A DNA stretch of 64,000 nt from Alteribacter lacisalsi (GCF_003226345.1 NZ_PDOF01000001.1:806001-870000), one strand, 5' to 3'; shown: positions 1 to 9,061, numbered from the stretch's first letter. The notes: generated by a model from the letters alone, not told the origin. Made by a program: numbers and translations.

Positions 1-49
1 GTCTGGTATACTGAAAGTAAACCTTTATATCACACAGGGGGAATATAAT

Positions 50-1102
50 TTGAAGACACCAGACACGAATCAGACGATTGAACTGATTAAAGATCTTGTC
101 TCAATTCCAAGTCCATCGGGAAACACAGACCGGGTCATTTCATATGTCGAAGACTTTCTCGCAAAGCTTGATGTGGAAACAAAACGAAACCGGAAGGGCG
201 GTCTCATTGCTACGCTGCCAGGGAAAAATGATGCCGAGCATCGTATGCTGACAGCTCATGTGGACACCCTTGGAGCAATGGTGAAGGAAATCAAGCCTTC
301 CGGCAGGCTGAAGCTTTCCCTGATCGGCGGATTTAAGTTTAACGCCATCGAAGGAGAGTACTGTGAAATTGAAACTGTCTCCGGCAAGAAATACTCCGGT
401 ACGATTCTGATGCATCAGACAAGCGTCCACGTTTACAAAGATGCCGGCAAAGCCGAGCGGAATGAAGCGAACATGGAAGTGCGCATCGATGAAAAAGTAC
501 ATACAGCAGAAGAAGTCAGAGAGCTAGGAATTGAAGTAGGTGACTTTGTCTCGTTTGACCCGCGTGTTGAAACGACTCGGAGTGGCTATTTGAAATCCCG
601 CCATCTTGATGATAAGGCGAGCGTCGGCATCCTTATGCAGCTGATTAGACAGGTAAAAGAGGAGGGCGTCACGCTTCCCCATACAACCCATTTTCTGATT
701 TCAAATAACGAGGAAATCGGCTATGGAGGAAACTCCAATATTACACCGGAAACAGTGGAATACCTAGCTGTGGATATGGGTGCGATGGGGGACGGCCAGG
801 CCACTGATGAGTATACAGTCTCCATCTGTGTGAAAGATGCGAGCGGACCATACCATTACGGCCTGCGGAGGCACTTGACTGCGCTCGCGGAAAAAAACGA
901 GATCGGCTATAAACTCGACATTTATCCTTATTACGGATCAGATGCATCCGCCGCGATCCGCTCCGGCCATGATATTGTCCACGGACTGATCGGACCGGGA
1001 ATCGATTCATCACACGCTTACGAGCGCACACACCGTAACTCGATCGAGGAAACAACCCGTCTTCTTCTTGCCTATGTGCAGGAGCCTGTCGTCGCCACGT
1101 GA
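50..1102 (+). CDS. M42 family metallo-aminopeptidase
   Basis: 350 aa, TTG start, with an AGGGGG ribosome site about 8 bases upstream. The expected M42 metal ligands and catalytic residues are visible in order: His-Asp in TAHVDT, LDDK, the Glu pair in NNEEIG, an Asp in VDMGAMGD and a C-terminal His in SSHAYERTH. The family forms cytosolic di-zinc aminopeptidases of the YtoP/YsdC/FrvX type that trim peptides. Length is normal for the family. It stands alone: a tandem repeat and a terminator follow, and the next gene is convergent. The exact substrate cannot be told from sequence. Confidence 0.9.
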   Translation: MKTPDTNQTIELIKDLVSIPSPSGNTDRVISYVEDFLAKLDVETKRNRKGGLIATLPGKNDAEHRMLTAHVDTLGAMVKEIKPSGRLKLSLIGGFKFNAIEGEYCEIETVSGKKYSGTILMHQTSVHVYKDAGKAERNEANMEVRIDEKVHTAEEVRELGIEVGDFVSFDPRVETTRSGYLKSRHLDDKASVGILMQLIRQVKEEGVTLPHTTHFLISNNEEIGYGGNSNITPETVEYLAVDMGAMGDGQATDEYTVSICVKDASGPYHYGLRRHLTALAEKNEIGYKLDIYPYYGSDASAAIRSGHDIVHGLIGPGIDSSHAYERTHRNSIEETTRLLLAYVQEPVVAT

Positions 1103-1169
1103 ATTTACTCGTTAACGAGACGAGCCCCCGTGGTCGGAGTAAAATTTCAGGACCGGCAATCGGAGCTGG

Positions 1170-1229
1170 TAAGAACAGTAAGGAAGTAATAAGGACGCTG
1201 AGGAAATAATAAGAACGTTTAGGAAATAA
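1170..1229. repeat. Three tandem copies of a 20-bp unit
   Basis: Positions 1170-1189, 1190-1209 and 1210-1229 are three contiguous imperfect copies of a 20-bp unit of the form TAAgaACgntnAGGAAaTAA, each beginning and ending in TAA. They lie between the M42 peptidase stop and the shared terminator. No coding role is apparent. Confidence 0.75.
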
Positions 1230-1257
1230 TAATACTGCTAATCAAGTCAACCCGTTC

Positions 1258-1287
1258 AAAAAAAGGACCCAGCCGGGTCCTTTTTTT
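1258..1287. terminator. Bidirectional Rho-independent terminator
   Basis: GGACCC (1265-1270) and GGGTCC (1275-1280) form a stem with loop AGCC, flanked by seven A and seven T, so it can stop both the M42 gene and the convergent membrane gene. Confidence 0.9.
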
Positions 1288-1304
1288 CTGGTACTACCTG
1301 CTGA

Positions 1305-3005
1305 TTACCGGTTCAGAGACAGATTCCGATAATTCCGGATGGCAATTGAATCTTCGCCGGTATCGATGTACTCTACCTCCAGCTCATCACCGGGCTCGAT
1401 AAAGAGAGCAAGCTGCGAGCGATTGACAGGAACCGTAAACACCTGATTACGCTCTTCGAAGAGGATCATGACAATTGTTCCGTCCTCATCGGTGGACTGC
1501 GTCACCCGCTGTACGGTAAGTGTTTCTTCCACTTCCTCAGCCAGATCGGTCGGAATATCCATATCAGGGTCCAATCCTGAAGCAAGAAGACTCTGGTATT
1601 CATTAAAGACCTCACGTCGTGATTCGGAGCTTACGACACGGCCTGAGTCCGCGTGTACGAGTGCGATTTTCTGAAAGCCGTTATTGCGGTCCACCACAGG
1701 TACCACCCATGTATACTGGCCGTAGATTGAATAGAGAACCGGCTGCGTACCAACCCACTGCTCACGCTCAAATGCCCGGTCGACCCGGTCCCTTGCAGCA
1801 TTTCCGTTTAAGATTCCCCTGGCCTCCTGACCGCCATAGTAAGTCATTTCACCGGTGCGGGCGTTGACCATGGAGAAACCGACCATTGTATTGCCTGAAC
1901 CGCGGGGTCTTTCGTGATCCACAAACCAGTACATCTGCCGTTCTGAGCCGTATACGCCGATCATTTCGTTTCTCCGCGGCTCCGTTACGCCGTCCCTTCC
2001 GATGAAACGGTTGAGAAATCCACCGCCGTATTGACCGTACCAGGTTGCATATTCAAGTGCTGTCTGCTCAGCAACCCCCTGGTCGATAAATTCCGGCATC
2101 TCATCAAGGGAGTAGCGTTCCATCTCGCCTGTTACCGCATCGAGAACAACGACTCCGTCTGCTTTGTTGCCATGACGAAAGAACTCGAAGTAGCCATAGG
2201 AAAACACATAATACGGGTGACCTTCGTCGTCCGGTTCAAACGATTCGCTTACAATTATGATGTCTTCGTGCGCCTGTCTGACCATTCTCTTGGCATTTGA
2301 ACCGAAGTAGGCACTCGGCACATAGTTCATCTCATACCCATCAACAAGCTCGGCCTGATCGTTTGGGTCTTCGGCTGAAATTTTAATATACCCGGGAACA
2401 TGGTCGGTTGTGATCCATCTGAAAAAACCGTCAAACTCAATCGGGCTGACCCAGAACAATTCATCGTCAATCGTCTGGATACTTGATTCTCCTAGATTGT
2501 ACCTAGCTGAACCATCCAGGTCACCAAATACGATTTCCGAGCGGTAGCGGGCATTCCCATAAGGGACAACGCGGATATTTTCCTCATCAGCGCTTTCCAT
2601 TACTTCCAGCTCGGTCTCCGCTTCCGGAAGGGCATGGCGGTCGGATGCTGTCTGTATCGGGTAAATAAACCACATATAGGCCATACCCACAGCAACCAGA
2701 CAGCCGAGTGTGAACGCTGCCCGGTTGGACCAGGTCACTTTTTTATCATAGTAATACGAAATAGTGGAAGAAAGAAGAAGATTAATAACGATGATCACAG
2801 CGAATGAATGTAAGATGCCGTGCCATGTAAGATCAATAAGGCCAAAATAAAAGATAGAAAAACTGACAATCACCCCAAGTATGTAACGGGCCATATTTTC
2901 CGGCCAGAAAGTGCTGGCTGCTTTCTTATTTTTAAATGCTCTGCTCCAGTTTCCCGCAATGGGATTCAGAAAAAGCAGGGCGGTAATAAGACTGTAAATA
3001 AACAT
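1305..3005 (-). CDS. Membrane protein with large extracytoplasmic domain, unknown function
   Basis: 566 aa. About four hydrophobic segments lie in the first ~116 residues (roughly 1-18, 41-60, 65-86, 96-116). A long soluble region follows, rich in Tyr/Trp/Asp, with repeated motifs of the type 'V.DA.TGEM' and 'VNARTGEMTYY', which recall PepSY-type repeats. I do not recognise a named family. The start is an ATG preceded by CAGGGGGAAA. The gene is transcribed alone, convergent with the peptidase. A 7-bp inverted repeat (AATACCT/AGGTATT, 3047-3068) lies in its promoter region. Confidence 0.7.
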   Translation of the reverse strand: MFIYSLITALLFLNPIAGNWSRAFKNKKAASTFWPENMARYILGVIVSFSIFYFGLIDLTWHGILHSFAVIIVINLLLSSTISYYYDKKVTWSNRAAFTLGCLVAVGMAYMWFIYPIQTASDRHALPEAETELEVMESADEENIRVVPYGNARYRSEIVFGDLDGSARYNLGESSIQTIDDELFWVSPIEFDGFFRWITTDHVPGYIKISAEDPNDQAELVDGYEMNYVPSAYFGSNAKRMVRQAHEDIIIVSESFEPDDEGHPYYVFSYGYFEFFRHGNKADGVVVLDAVTGEMERYSLDEMPEFIDQGVAEQTALEYATWYGQYGGGFLNRFIGRDGVTEPRRNEMIGVYGSERQMYWFVDHERPRGSGNTMVGFSMVNARTGEMTYYGGQEARGILNGNAARDRVDRAFEREQWVGTQPVLYSIYGQYTWVVPVVDRNNGFQKIALVHADSGRVVSSESRREVFNEYQSLLASGLDPDMDIPTDLAEEVEETLTVQRVTQSTDEDGTIVMILFEERNQVFTVPVNRSQLALFIEPGDELEVEYIDTGEDSIAIRNYRNLSLNR

Positions 3006-3046
3006 ATGAATTTCCCCCTGATCAGATATATAAACTATTGTTCTAT

Positions 3047-3068
3047 AATACCTCTACGGATAGGTATT
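3047..3068 (-). promoter_or_regulatory. Inverted repeat in promoter region of the membrane gene
   Basis: AATACCT (3047-3053), an 8-base spacer and AGGTATT (3062-3068) form a perfect 7-bp inverted repeat 40-65 bases before the start codon. On the minus strand it overlaps a TATTAT-like -10 region. It may be an operator; the regulator is unknown. Confidence 0.3.
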
Positions 3069-3103
3069 AAGAAAGGTTCCAAAGAACATAAGTTTTTACC
3101 AAA

Positions 3104-3144
3104 GAAAAAAACAGGAAGGCTGTCGGTTCACCATTCCTGTTTTT
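3104..3144 (-). terminator. Terminator after cotSA-like gene
   Basis: ACAGGAA (3111-3117) pairs with TTCCTGT (3134-3140), flanked by A-runs and T-runs. On the minus strand it follows the cotSA-like stop codon at once. Confidence 0.7.
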
Positions 3145-3166
3145 CCTCCAGTTTATTTAAACGAGC

Positions 3167-4606
3167 TTATCCTGCCCGCCGTTTTCTCCTGTTTTGTGTG
3201 TTAGCAGAGGATTCGATCCAGATTTTCGGATTAGATGGAGGGTTGTTTGTAAAGCGATATATTTTCTCAACTGGTTCAGGTTCCGGAATGATTAGTTCCT
3301 CTTCTTCTACTTCGAAGACTTCCTCAGCATCTGCAGTAACCTCATCATTGATTTCAGTTTCTGCGACGGTCTCGTCAGCGATCAACTCCATTGAATCATG
3401 ATCCGCTTCCGGAGCTGTGGTTTCAGCCGTTCCTAGACCTAGCGGAGCACCGGAGGCAATGCTTTGCTCCATTTCAGTCCAGACACTTAAAATGTCCGAG
3501 ACGACACGGCTCCAGACAAAGCGGGCTTCAGCCAATTTCCGCCCGTGGGCGCCCATAGCTTTCGCTGATGAAGAGTTACTCAGGATCTCACTGATTCTGT
3601 CAGCAAACTCCTGCGGATCTTCCGGATTCTGAATCACATAACCATTTTTTCCAGGTTCAATAATTTCAGGGTTGCCTCCTCGGGCGGTTGTTACGATTGG
3701 GAGCCCGGCTGCCATAGCTTCATAGTGAACACGCGCAAGTGGTTCTTCCCATTGGGATGGGCATACGAAGACATCTGCAGCAGAAAACCATTTGTGAATT
3801 TCTTCAGGGTGAACGAAACCGGTCGTAATCACCGGTACCGGCATACGCTGGGCAAGGGCCCTTACATAAGCGACATAGTCAGTCACATTGTTATCACTGA
3901 ACCATTTGCTTCCTACAAGCACGAGTGCCACATCGGAATGTTTTTTTGCGAGGATCGGCATCGCCTGCAGAAGAATGTCAGCACCTTTATTTGCACTGAG
4001 TCTTCCAGCGAACATGACGAGCTTACGTGAACCAAGGTTGTGTTCGGCTCTGATTTCATCCCGGAGTTTTCGTCCAGCCGATGTAGAAGCAGGTACAAAA
4101 CGGTTTACATCAACACCGGAGTAGATTGTTTTCAGCTTCGGTGCAGCTTCGGGGTAGTCAGCGGTAATGGAAGAGCCGATATAATCACTGATGGTGATGA
4201 TTTTATCCACCTGTGCTACTGCTTCTTCTCCTTCCTCCCGGTCAATCTTTGCCGTTTTGAACATATCGTTGTGCATACTTAAAATCAATCGTGCTCCAGG
4301 TACAGCAGCCCGCAGAGTCCTGACGAGCCGCGGACGGTTAAAAATATGAATCACATCAAACTTCTCATCTTGAAAAACCTCAGCAAGGCCGTCGCGGTAG
4401 GTTTCGAGAAGTCCACCGGGAACGCGGATATAACGTACACCCTCGACTGTTTCGCGGTCTGGGAGATCGGGATCGGAACGACCGAAAACGGTAATGTCGT
4501 GTCTTCCTTTCAGAGAGGGAAGGGCGCCTGCGATATAAGTCTGAATGGCGCCCCCGCGTATCGGAGGTACCGGCAGTTTTTCCGTACAGACAATGGCTAC
4601 TTTCAT
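3167..4606 (-). CDS. cotSA: CotSA-like GT4 glycosyltransferase (spore coat) with acidic tail
   Basis: 479 aa. The N-terminal ~375 residues closely resemble B. subtilis CotSA as I know it: EKLPVPPIRGGAIQ at the start, ISDYIG, YSGVDVNRF, FAGRLSANKGAD, and the donor-binding region W(E)EPLARVHYEAMAAGLP. This is a GT-B fold transferase of group 1 (GT4) that contributes to spore coat assembly. Residues ~385-479 are an added Glu/Asp-rich tail ending in a basic patch, not present in the CotSA I remember (about 377 aa). AAGGAGG precedes the ATG by 10 bases. It lies 173 bp downstream of cotS in the same direction, as in Bacillus. Confidence 0.85.
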   Translation of the reverse strand: MKVAIVCTEKLPVPPIRGGAIQTYIAGALPSLKGRHDITVFGRSDPDLPDRETVEGVRYIRVPGGLLETYRDGLAEVFQDEKFDVIHIFNRPRLVRTLRAAVPGARLILSMHNDMFKTAKIDREEGEEAVAQVDKIITISDYIGSSITADYPEAAPKLKTIYSGVDVNRFVPASTSAGRKLRDEIRAEHNLGSRKLVMFAGRLSANKGADILLQAMPILAKKHSDVALVLVGSKWFSDNNVTDYVAYVRALAQRMPVPVITTGFVHPEEIHKWFSAADVFVCPSQWEEPLARVHYEAMAAGLPIVTTARGGNPEIIEPGKNGYVIQNPEDPQEFADRISEILSNSSSAKAMGAHGRKLAEARFVWSRVVSDILSVWTEMEQSIASGAPLGLGTAETTAPEADHDSMELIADETVAETEINDEVTADAEEVFEVEEEELIIPEPEPVEKIYRFTNNPPSNPKIWIESSANTQNRRKRRAG

Positions 4607-4779
4607 TCCAAAATGTCCTCCTTCAGCTTACGAATCATTTTTCATCTGCCTGGTGTTCCTTTAAGTCATTCGAGGAAAATAATCTTCAAATTCTTTAAAG
4701 CAACCAGAGCGTGCCCGTAAACTATATTTTTGACTTCCATTTGAAAATGCATTTGGCAGTGTCATATCCTATTCGTCAA

Positions 4780-5877
4780 TTATTTGAGAATATCGCCTTT
4801 CAGTTCACGAAGGGCCTCAATTGCCGGCCATTTGGACTGATCGGCTTCAGCAATGCGTTTACAAAGGGCATCCAGTTCCCCGTCCATAAAAATTTCCGGC
4901 TCGTAAACCATTTCTTTTACGTTTTTATAAAATTCGTTTGGCAGCATCATATCGATTATAAGAAGATCGTAAAGTTCCGGCTCGATCGGATGGGACTGAT
5001 GATACGCCTCAAGCATGCCTTTCATCCAGGCTACATCCCAGTTTCCAATATCGTCCATTGTGCCGGTAATGAGTTTTCTTAAATCACGGATGCCGATATC
5101 ATAAGCGACACCGTCAAGGTCAATAATCCACATTCCGTCTGGACCTGACTGTCCGTTTGACCAGCCGTAATCCTGGTGTACGAGTCCCCAGGCTTTGTTC
5201 CCTCTGGTCACCAGCGAGTGGTATGCCGATTCCATCAGGGCCTTATGGGCATTTACCGCATGCTGTTCAAAGTGATCTACGTAATTGAGAATCGTCGCGC
5301 TTGCCGGCATATCACTGTAAGCATGTGCTACATTTCTGAACCAATCCATCTTTTTAAGCACTTTTTCATACGTTTTCGGCCATCTGTATAGCCGGGTAGC
5401 GTTTTCTGCTCCGGCAGGGGGGGTGTACCCTTTTGATAAAGTATGAAATTCCCCGATCGCATGACAGAGCTGTTCCGCTCCAGCAAGATCTTTTGATACC
5501 GGTACAAGGGGTTCGATCCAGTCAGCTACAAACCAGATTTTACCTCCTTTTTCCACGTATGGAAGCCCGGCTTTGCTGTGGACAATCGCAGGGATTCTTG
5601 CCTTTTTTTCATGTACCAGATATTCCTGGGCGTAAATACTGAACAAGCTCCTTGTCGGACGGCGGTGTAGAATTTTTAAACTTCTTGGTCCTCTGTCGGT
5701 CTCGATTTTCCAGATGAGACCCCCTTTATCTGCTTTTGTAGTGATTACTTCCATCGACGAAACCTGCATATCATACTGGGCGATGACTTCGGATGCCATT
5801 TCCGTAATATACTCCGGAACGAAAAATTCACCGAGTGAGCCGTCCAGATCCCAGGGAGTAATTAACTGGTCTGCCAT
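4780..5877 (-). CDS. cotS: CotS family spore coat protein (kinase-like fold)
   Basis: 365 aa when started at the ATG at 5877, which has AGGAGGAGA six bases upstream; an in-frame 68-codon extension further upstream has no ribosome site. CotS family proteins have an aminoglycoside-phosphotransferase/kinase-like fold. Here HQDYGWSNGQ matches the catalytic loop and MWIIDLDGVAYD the metal-binding Asp motif. In B. subtilis CotS is an inner coat protein made in the mother cell. A sigma-K-like promoter lies just upstream and cotSA follows downstream. Whether it has kinase activity is unknown. Confidence 0.88.
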   Translation of the reverse strand: MADQLITPWDLDGSLGEFFVPEYITEMASEVIAQYDMQVSSMEVITTKADKGGLIWKIETDRGPRSLKILHRRPTRSLFSIYAQEYLVHEKKARIPAIVHSKAGLPYVEKGGKIWFVADWIEPLVPVSKDLAGAEQLCHAIGEFHTLSKGYTPPAGAENATRLYRWPKTYEKVLKKMDWFRNVAHAYSDMPASATILNYVDHFEQHAVNAHKALMESAYHSLVTRGNKAWGLVHQDYGWSNGQSGPDGMWIIDLDGVAYDIGIRDLRKLITGTMDDIGNWDVAWMKGMLEAYHQSHPIEPELYDLLIIDMMLPNEFYKNVKEMVYEPEIFMDGELDALCKRIAEADQSKWPAIEALRELKGDILK

Positions 5878-5907
5878 TCTATCTCCTCCTGGCTGCATGT
5901 GTTTCTT

Positions 5908-5916
5908 TAATGTATG
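5908..5916 (-). promoter_or_regulatory. Sigma-K-like -10 element before cotS
   Basis: On the minus strand the sequence reads CATACATTA, an exact match to the sigma-K -10 pattern CATANNNTA. It is placed so that transcription would start about 10 bases before the AGGAGG site of cotS. The -35 AC dinucleotide is not conserved (TC at that spacing). It fits late mother-cell expression of a coat gene. Confidence 0.5.
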
Positions 5917-6137
5917 CATATATATGAAACCTGATTGGATACATAACCAGAATAGCAATCTGTTTTTGGGCGTCCGCTTTCTTGCATTATAGTCATATAT
6001 CGGGGACAGAGCGGACAACACTAACATAATCTGATAGCAGGAACAAAAGTTTACCGGGATGTAAAGAAACTCTTTGCCCAAATGGCAAAGAGCACCTGAT
6101 TTCAGGATATTCAGGCTTAAAGAAAGGAAGGATCTGA

Positions 6138-6476
6138 TTGGAGGTTACATGGCTTAGTCTTCTGATGGTGAGCATCGCTGTATTCCGCCTTACACATCTA
6201 GTTGTCTATGATTCAATTACAGAACCTTTACGTAATTTATTTCTTACGGAAAGAGAAGAAGAGGGGGAGATCTTTTATGAGCCCCGAGAAGGGTGGTTTC
6301 GCCGACCGGCAGGAGAACTGCTCAGCTGTCACTGGTGCACGGGATTCTGGGTTAGCCTGCTTCTTACCTCAGGTTTTATATGGCTGCCTCTCTGGTTTGG
6401 AAAAGTAATCTTATTCCTGGCTGTTGCAGGTATTGCTTCCATTATTCATTCTGCTGTAATCCATTATTTCTTCTGA
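6138..6476 (+). CDS. DUF1360 family protein, probably sporulation-linked
   Basis: 112 aa, TTG start with AAGGAAGGAT upstream. It has an N-terminal hydrophobic segment (LLMVSIAVFRLTHLVVYD), a charged middle, the Cys pair motif LLSCHWCTGFWVS and a C-terminal hydrophobic stretch. The pattern 'RLTHL.V.D...LLSC.WCTG.W' is that of DUF1360, seen in Bacillus spore-related small membrane proteins. It is divergent from cotS, and its stop codon abuts the stop of the convergent CgeB-like gene with no gap. Function unknown. Confidence 0.7.
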   Translation: MEVTWLSLLMVSIAVFRLTHLVVYDSITEPLRNLFLTEREEEGEIFYEPREGWFRRPAGELLSCHWCTGFWVSLLLTSGFIWLPLWFGKVILFLAVAGIASIIHSAVIHYFF

Positions 6477-7439
6477 TTAAGGTGAAGCAGTAATTGTTCT
6501 AAGGCGGTGCCTCAGCGTATGTTCAATGTTTATTTCACGGAGGGTCGCTTCACCCATTAGGAGGCGCTTATTATTGTCGGCTAAATAAAGATTGGCCAAA
6601 GCAAGACATTCTTCCTTGGTGCCGGCGTGAACAGACAATTTGGCAGATGGGAAAAGATTTGCGGTTTCCCTGCGCCTTTGAGTGATTTGAAAGGCGCCGC
6701 ATGCAGCAGCTCTGAAGAGTTCCACTGGAGGGCTGGCTGAGGGAATGGATGCAGCATTATATATTGCGGCTTCCTCTGAAAAGCCAGTCAGAACCACCTT
6801 CGCACTGGAATAAAAGTACCGCTCAAACCGGGGAGAAATCCAATAATTGATGAGCTTTAACCTGGGGCTGATACTACAGTTGGTAAGCTTTTCATTCCAG
6901 CCTCTACCTACGGTTGTAATTCTCCAATCAGTTTGTGAAATTAGAAAGCGGATGATCTCAGCAGCCTTCGTGCAGGCCGAACCTACAACACAGATGTCGC
7001 TCTGGTAAACCGAATGTTCCCGCTGTTCCGGATGAAAGACATTCACATCAGCTCCATGCGGGAGGTATGCAGCACGGCGATGACCGAGCCTTTTGTAAAT
7101 AGCAACCGCATTTTTTTCCACAGAATACAAAGTGTGAAAATAATGGATAAAACGCTTGTTATAATCGAGTGTATTTGGATCATCCAGAAACCAGGCAATC
7201 AGAGGAATGTCTGTCCTGTATAAATCTGTAATAAACGAGTCCCAGCCTGTACCGGATATCAGGACAAGAATATAGTTAGGGGAAACTTTATCCAGGCTCT
7301 TTGCAATTTCTGTCACAGGAGGATCGGAACCAATCATGTAAAAGGCAGGACAATCGTCATCCTTTAAAATGATGTCAATACTTTCCCTGGAATAAGGGAA
7401 GCTTAAAGTTTCAGAAATCACAAGACAAGCAGCCTTCAC
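6477..7439 (-). CDS. CgeB-like glycosyltransferase-fold protein
   Basis: 320 aa, GTG start, GGAGG seven bases upstream. The order of motifs (AWFLDDPN, YLPHGADVNVFHPE, DICVVGS, a Pro/Gly-poor middle, PPVELFRAAACGAFQIT, and a C-terminal helical 'HTLRHRLRTI') matches the CgeB/'spore maturation protein' group with a GT-B fold and the DUF3880-like N-terminus. In B. subtilis CgeB acts in outermost crust and spore glycosylation. It lies between cotS and two other putative spore genes, which supports that role. Donor and acceptor are not predictable. Confidence 0.75.
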   Translation of the reverse strand: MKAACLVISETLSFPYSRESIDIILKDDDCPAFYMIGSDPPVTEIAKSLDKVSPNYILVLISGTGWDSFITDLYRTDIPLIAWFLDDPNTLDYNKRFIHYFHTLYSVEKNAVAIYKRLGHRRAAYLPHGADVNVFHPEQREHSVYQSDICVVGSACTKAAEIIRFLISQTDWRITTVGRGWNEKLTNCSISPRLKLINYWISPRFERYFYSSAKVVLTGFSEEAAIYNAASIPSASPPVELFRAAACGAFQITQRRRETANLFPSAKLSVHAGTKEECLALANLYLADNNKRLLMGEATLREINIEHTLRHRLRTITASP

Positions 7440-7504
7440 GTAAGAACCTCCAGTGTATTAAGGATAAGGAAAAGAGAAAACGGTGTGCTACAGGCACTCC
7501 CCGC

Positions 7505-8152
7505 TCACAGGTAAAGACTGATTGTATTGACAGAAGAAATCCCTTTCTGCATTTCCCTGGTGTAGCAAAACCCTTCAATCAGAAGATGTTCATCACTGTC
7601 CGCGGCATCGGCCGTAATATCAAAGTTTGTAAAAACAGCTTTTTCCCCCGGCTTGACTGTATCAATATGCACCGGCTTCAGCCAGTGTTCTCCTTTGGTT
7701 TTTACCCATTCTTTCCAATCATTCTGGACATACATCCATTCCTCATGCGGCTTTATCCATGTTCGTTCGAGCTGCTGGCGGAATCTGATTTTACCTCCGA
7801 TATGAATCTTATTTGAAGGTTTTGCACGAAAGCAGAAAACCGGATCGTGCAGAATCTGGTTACCTGTATTCTCCAGTGTGAAGTGGCCAATGATGTGAAT
7901 CTGGCTGTCCTCTGGTTCACTGTTCTTAGGAAGAAAAACAGAATGACTGAAGTATGCTTTTGCTGCTGTAACAGGTGGAACCGTTACAGAATGAGACTGA
8001 CGCTTTCCATTCTTTTGGCTCAGTCTTGTTTCAAGCTCCTGCACCTGATGCTTATATTTACTCAGTTCGGACCTGTAATGCAGGATTTTCTGTTCGAGCT
8101 GCAGCTTGGTATCATCCTGCCTTTTCTGCTGATAAGAGTGTTTAGACTTCAC
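7505..8152 (-). CDS. Hypothetical protein, coiled coil plus beta-rich domain (spore-region)
   Basis: 215 aa, GTG start, with GGGGTGAT upstream. Residues ~1-50 form a Lys/Gln-rich coiled coil; residues ~65-215 are beta-rich with many aromatic residues (for example KPHEEWMYVQNDWKEW). I do not recognise the family. It sits 65 bp upstream of the cgeB-like gene in the same direction, so they may be one operon. A role on the spore surface is inferred from neighbours only. Confidence 0.6.
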   Translation of the reverse strand: MKSKHSYQQKRQDDTKLQLEQKILHYRSELSKYKHQVQELETRLSQKNGKRQSHSVTVPPVTAAKAYFSHSVFLPKNSEPEDSQIHIIGHFTLENTGNQILHDPVFCFRAKPSNKIHIGGKIRFRQQLERTWIKPHEEWMYVQNDWKEWVKTKGEHWLKPVHIDTVKPGEKAVFTNFDITADAADSDEHLLIEGFCYTREMQKGISSVNTISLYL

Positions 8153-8250
8153 CTTTTCATCACCCCGGAATTTGCCTTGTTATGAGAGTGTATGCACGTC
8201 TTTTTCCAGTCAGAAGAGAAAATTGTTTCGCCTGTATAACTGCAAATACA

Positions 8251-8287
8251 AAAAGACCAGATTGATGGGTGGCATCAATCTGATCTT
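8251..8287 (-). terminator. Terminator after Cys-rich spore-region gene
   Basis: A long stem: AAGACCAGATTGAT pairs with ATCAATCTGATCTT across a short loop, and on the minus strand it ends in a T-run. It lies just past the stop codon of the 8307-8984 gene. Confidence 0.85.
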
Positions 8288-8306
8288 GCTGCATATCCTG
8301 ATGTTA

Positions 8307-8984
8307 TTATTTTTCTTTGTGATGACCGTTGTGCGCCGGAAAAATTTCAGGGCACTGTGGAGGGAAAGCAATCTCCGGGCAAAGTCTGCTGATTGGCAGA
8401 ATAATATCTTCCCGTGGACGGCACTCCGCTCCTTCAATTTCCAGAATTACGTCAGCGTGAACCTGAACCGACTGGCAGATATGCAGGGTCAGCTGAAGTG
8501 AGCTGAATTCTCCATTGATACAGCAAACGACTCCGGAACCACTAAAGTCGAATACATCGCAATCGACTTCCGTACCCTCAGGCGCACAGAGGAGAAACTT
8601 CTCAAAAAGACAGAAGTCAATTTCGCCGGATGTACAGATTGGATCTACGTCATCCTCATCAAGACGCAGTTCCACAACGAAGCTCCCCTGCTTGCGGATT
8701 TTAACTTCCTGAAGTTCAATTCCAAGCTCCGGAACAAACACGTTACGCCGTGTTCCAACCTCCGAGCATTCTACAGTATCCTCCACTTCAACGACTGTTA
8801 CAATAAAATCTTCACCAGGAGGAAGCAGGTCACAAGGATCGTCTGCCCCTTCTTCTCCGTCACAGTCGAAATCAAGTTCGGCTAATCCGGCCGGACCAGA
8901 GAAAGTTAACTCTTTATCAACTTGACGTGTTACCCAGTCATATAACTTTTCAGCTCTTATACAGAGAGGGTGAAACTCTGCCAT
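8307..8984 (-). CDS. Cys-rich acidic protein, putative spore surface component
   Basis: 225 aa, ATG start, AAAGGATGAT upstream. Very acidic, with about 16 cysteines spread along the chain and a short His-rich end (HNGHHKEK). The N-terminal motif CIRAEKLYDWVTRQV resembles the 'C..V.KVYDWV' motif seen in Bacillus spore-coat, exosporium and SPOCS-type proteins. The alternating beta-strand and Cys pattern suggests disulphide-linked assembly. A sigma-K-like promoter lies upstream and a strong terminator downstream, so it is its own transcription unit. The exact family is not certain. Confidence 0.7.
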   Translation of the reverse strand: MAEFHPLCIRAEKLYDWVTRQVDKELTFSGPAGLAELDFDCDGEEGADDPCDLLPPGEDFIVTVVEVEDTVECSEVGTRRNVFVPELGIELQEVKIRKQGSFVVELRLDEDDVDPICTSGEIDFCLFEKFLLCAPEGTEVDCDVFDFSGSGVVCCINGEFSSLQLTLHICQSVQVHADVILEIEGAECRPREDIILPISRLCPEIAFPPQCPEIFPAHNGHHKEK

Positions 8985-9033
8985 GCCTTAATCATCCTTT
9001 CATTCATGGTAGTTCCTCTATCGGGGACTACTT

Positions 9034-9061
9034 CATAGTATGAGAGGGGTGTAAAATTGTG
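9034..9061 (-). promoter_or_regulatory. Sigma-K-like promoter before the Cys-rich gene
   Basis: On the minus strand: AC, 16 bases, then CATACTATG. This fits the sigma-K pattern (AC, N16-17, CATANNNTA) with one mismatch in the last TA; the -10 also fits sigma-E. It lies about 50 bases before the start codon. Confidence 0.45.

Noticed and set aside
2820-3401. 193-codon open frame on the plus strand
   Set aside because: It runs antisense through two well-supported minus-strand genes and a terminator, has no ribosome site, and low-complexity content mirrors the acidic tail of the cotSA-like gene.
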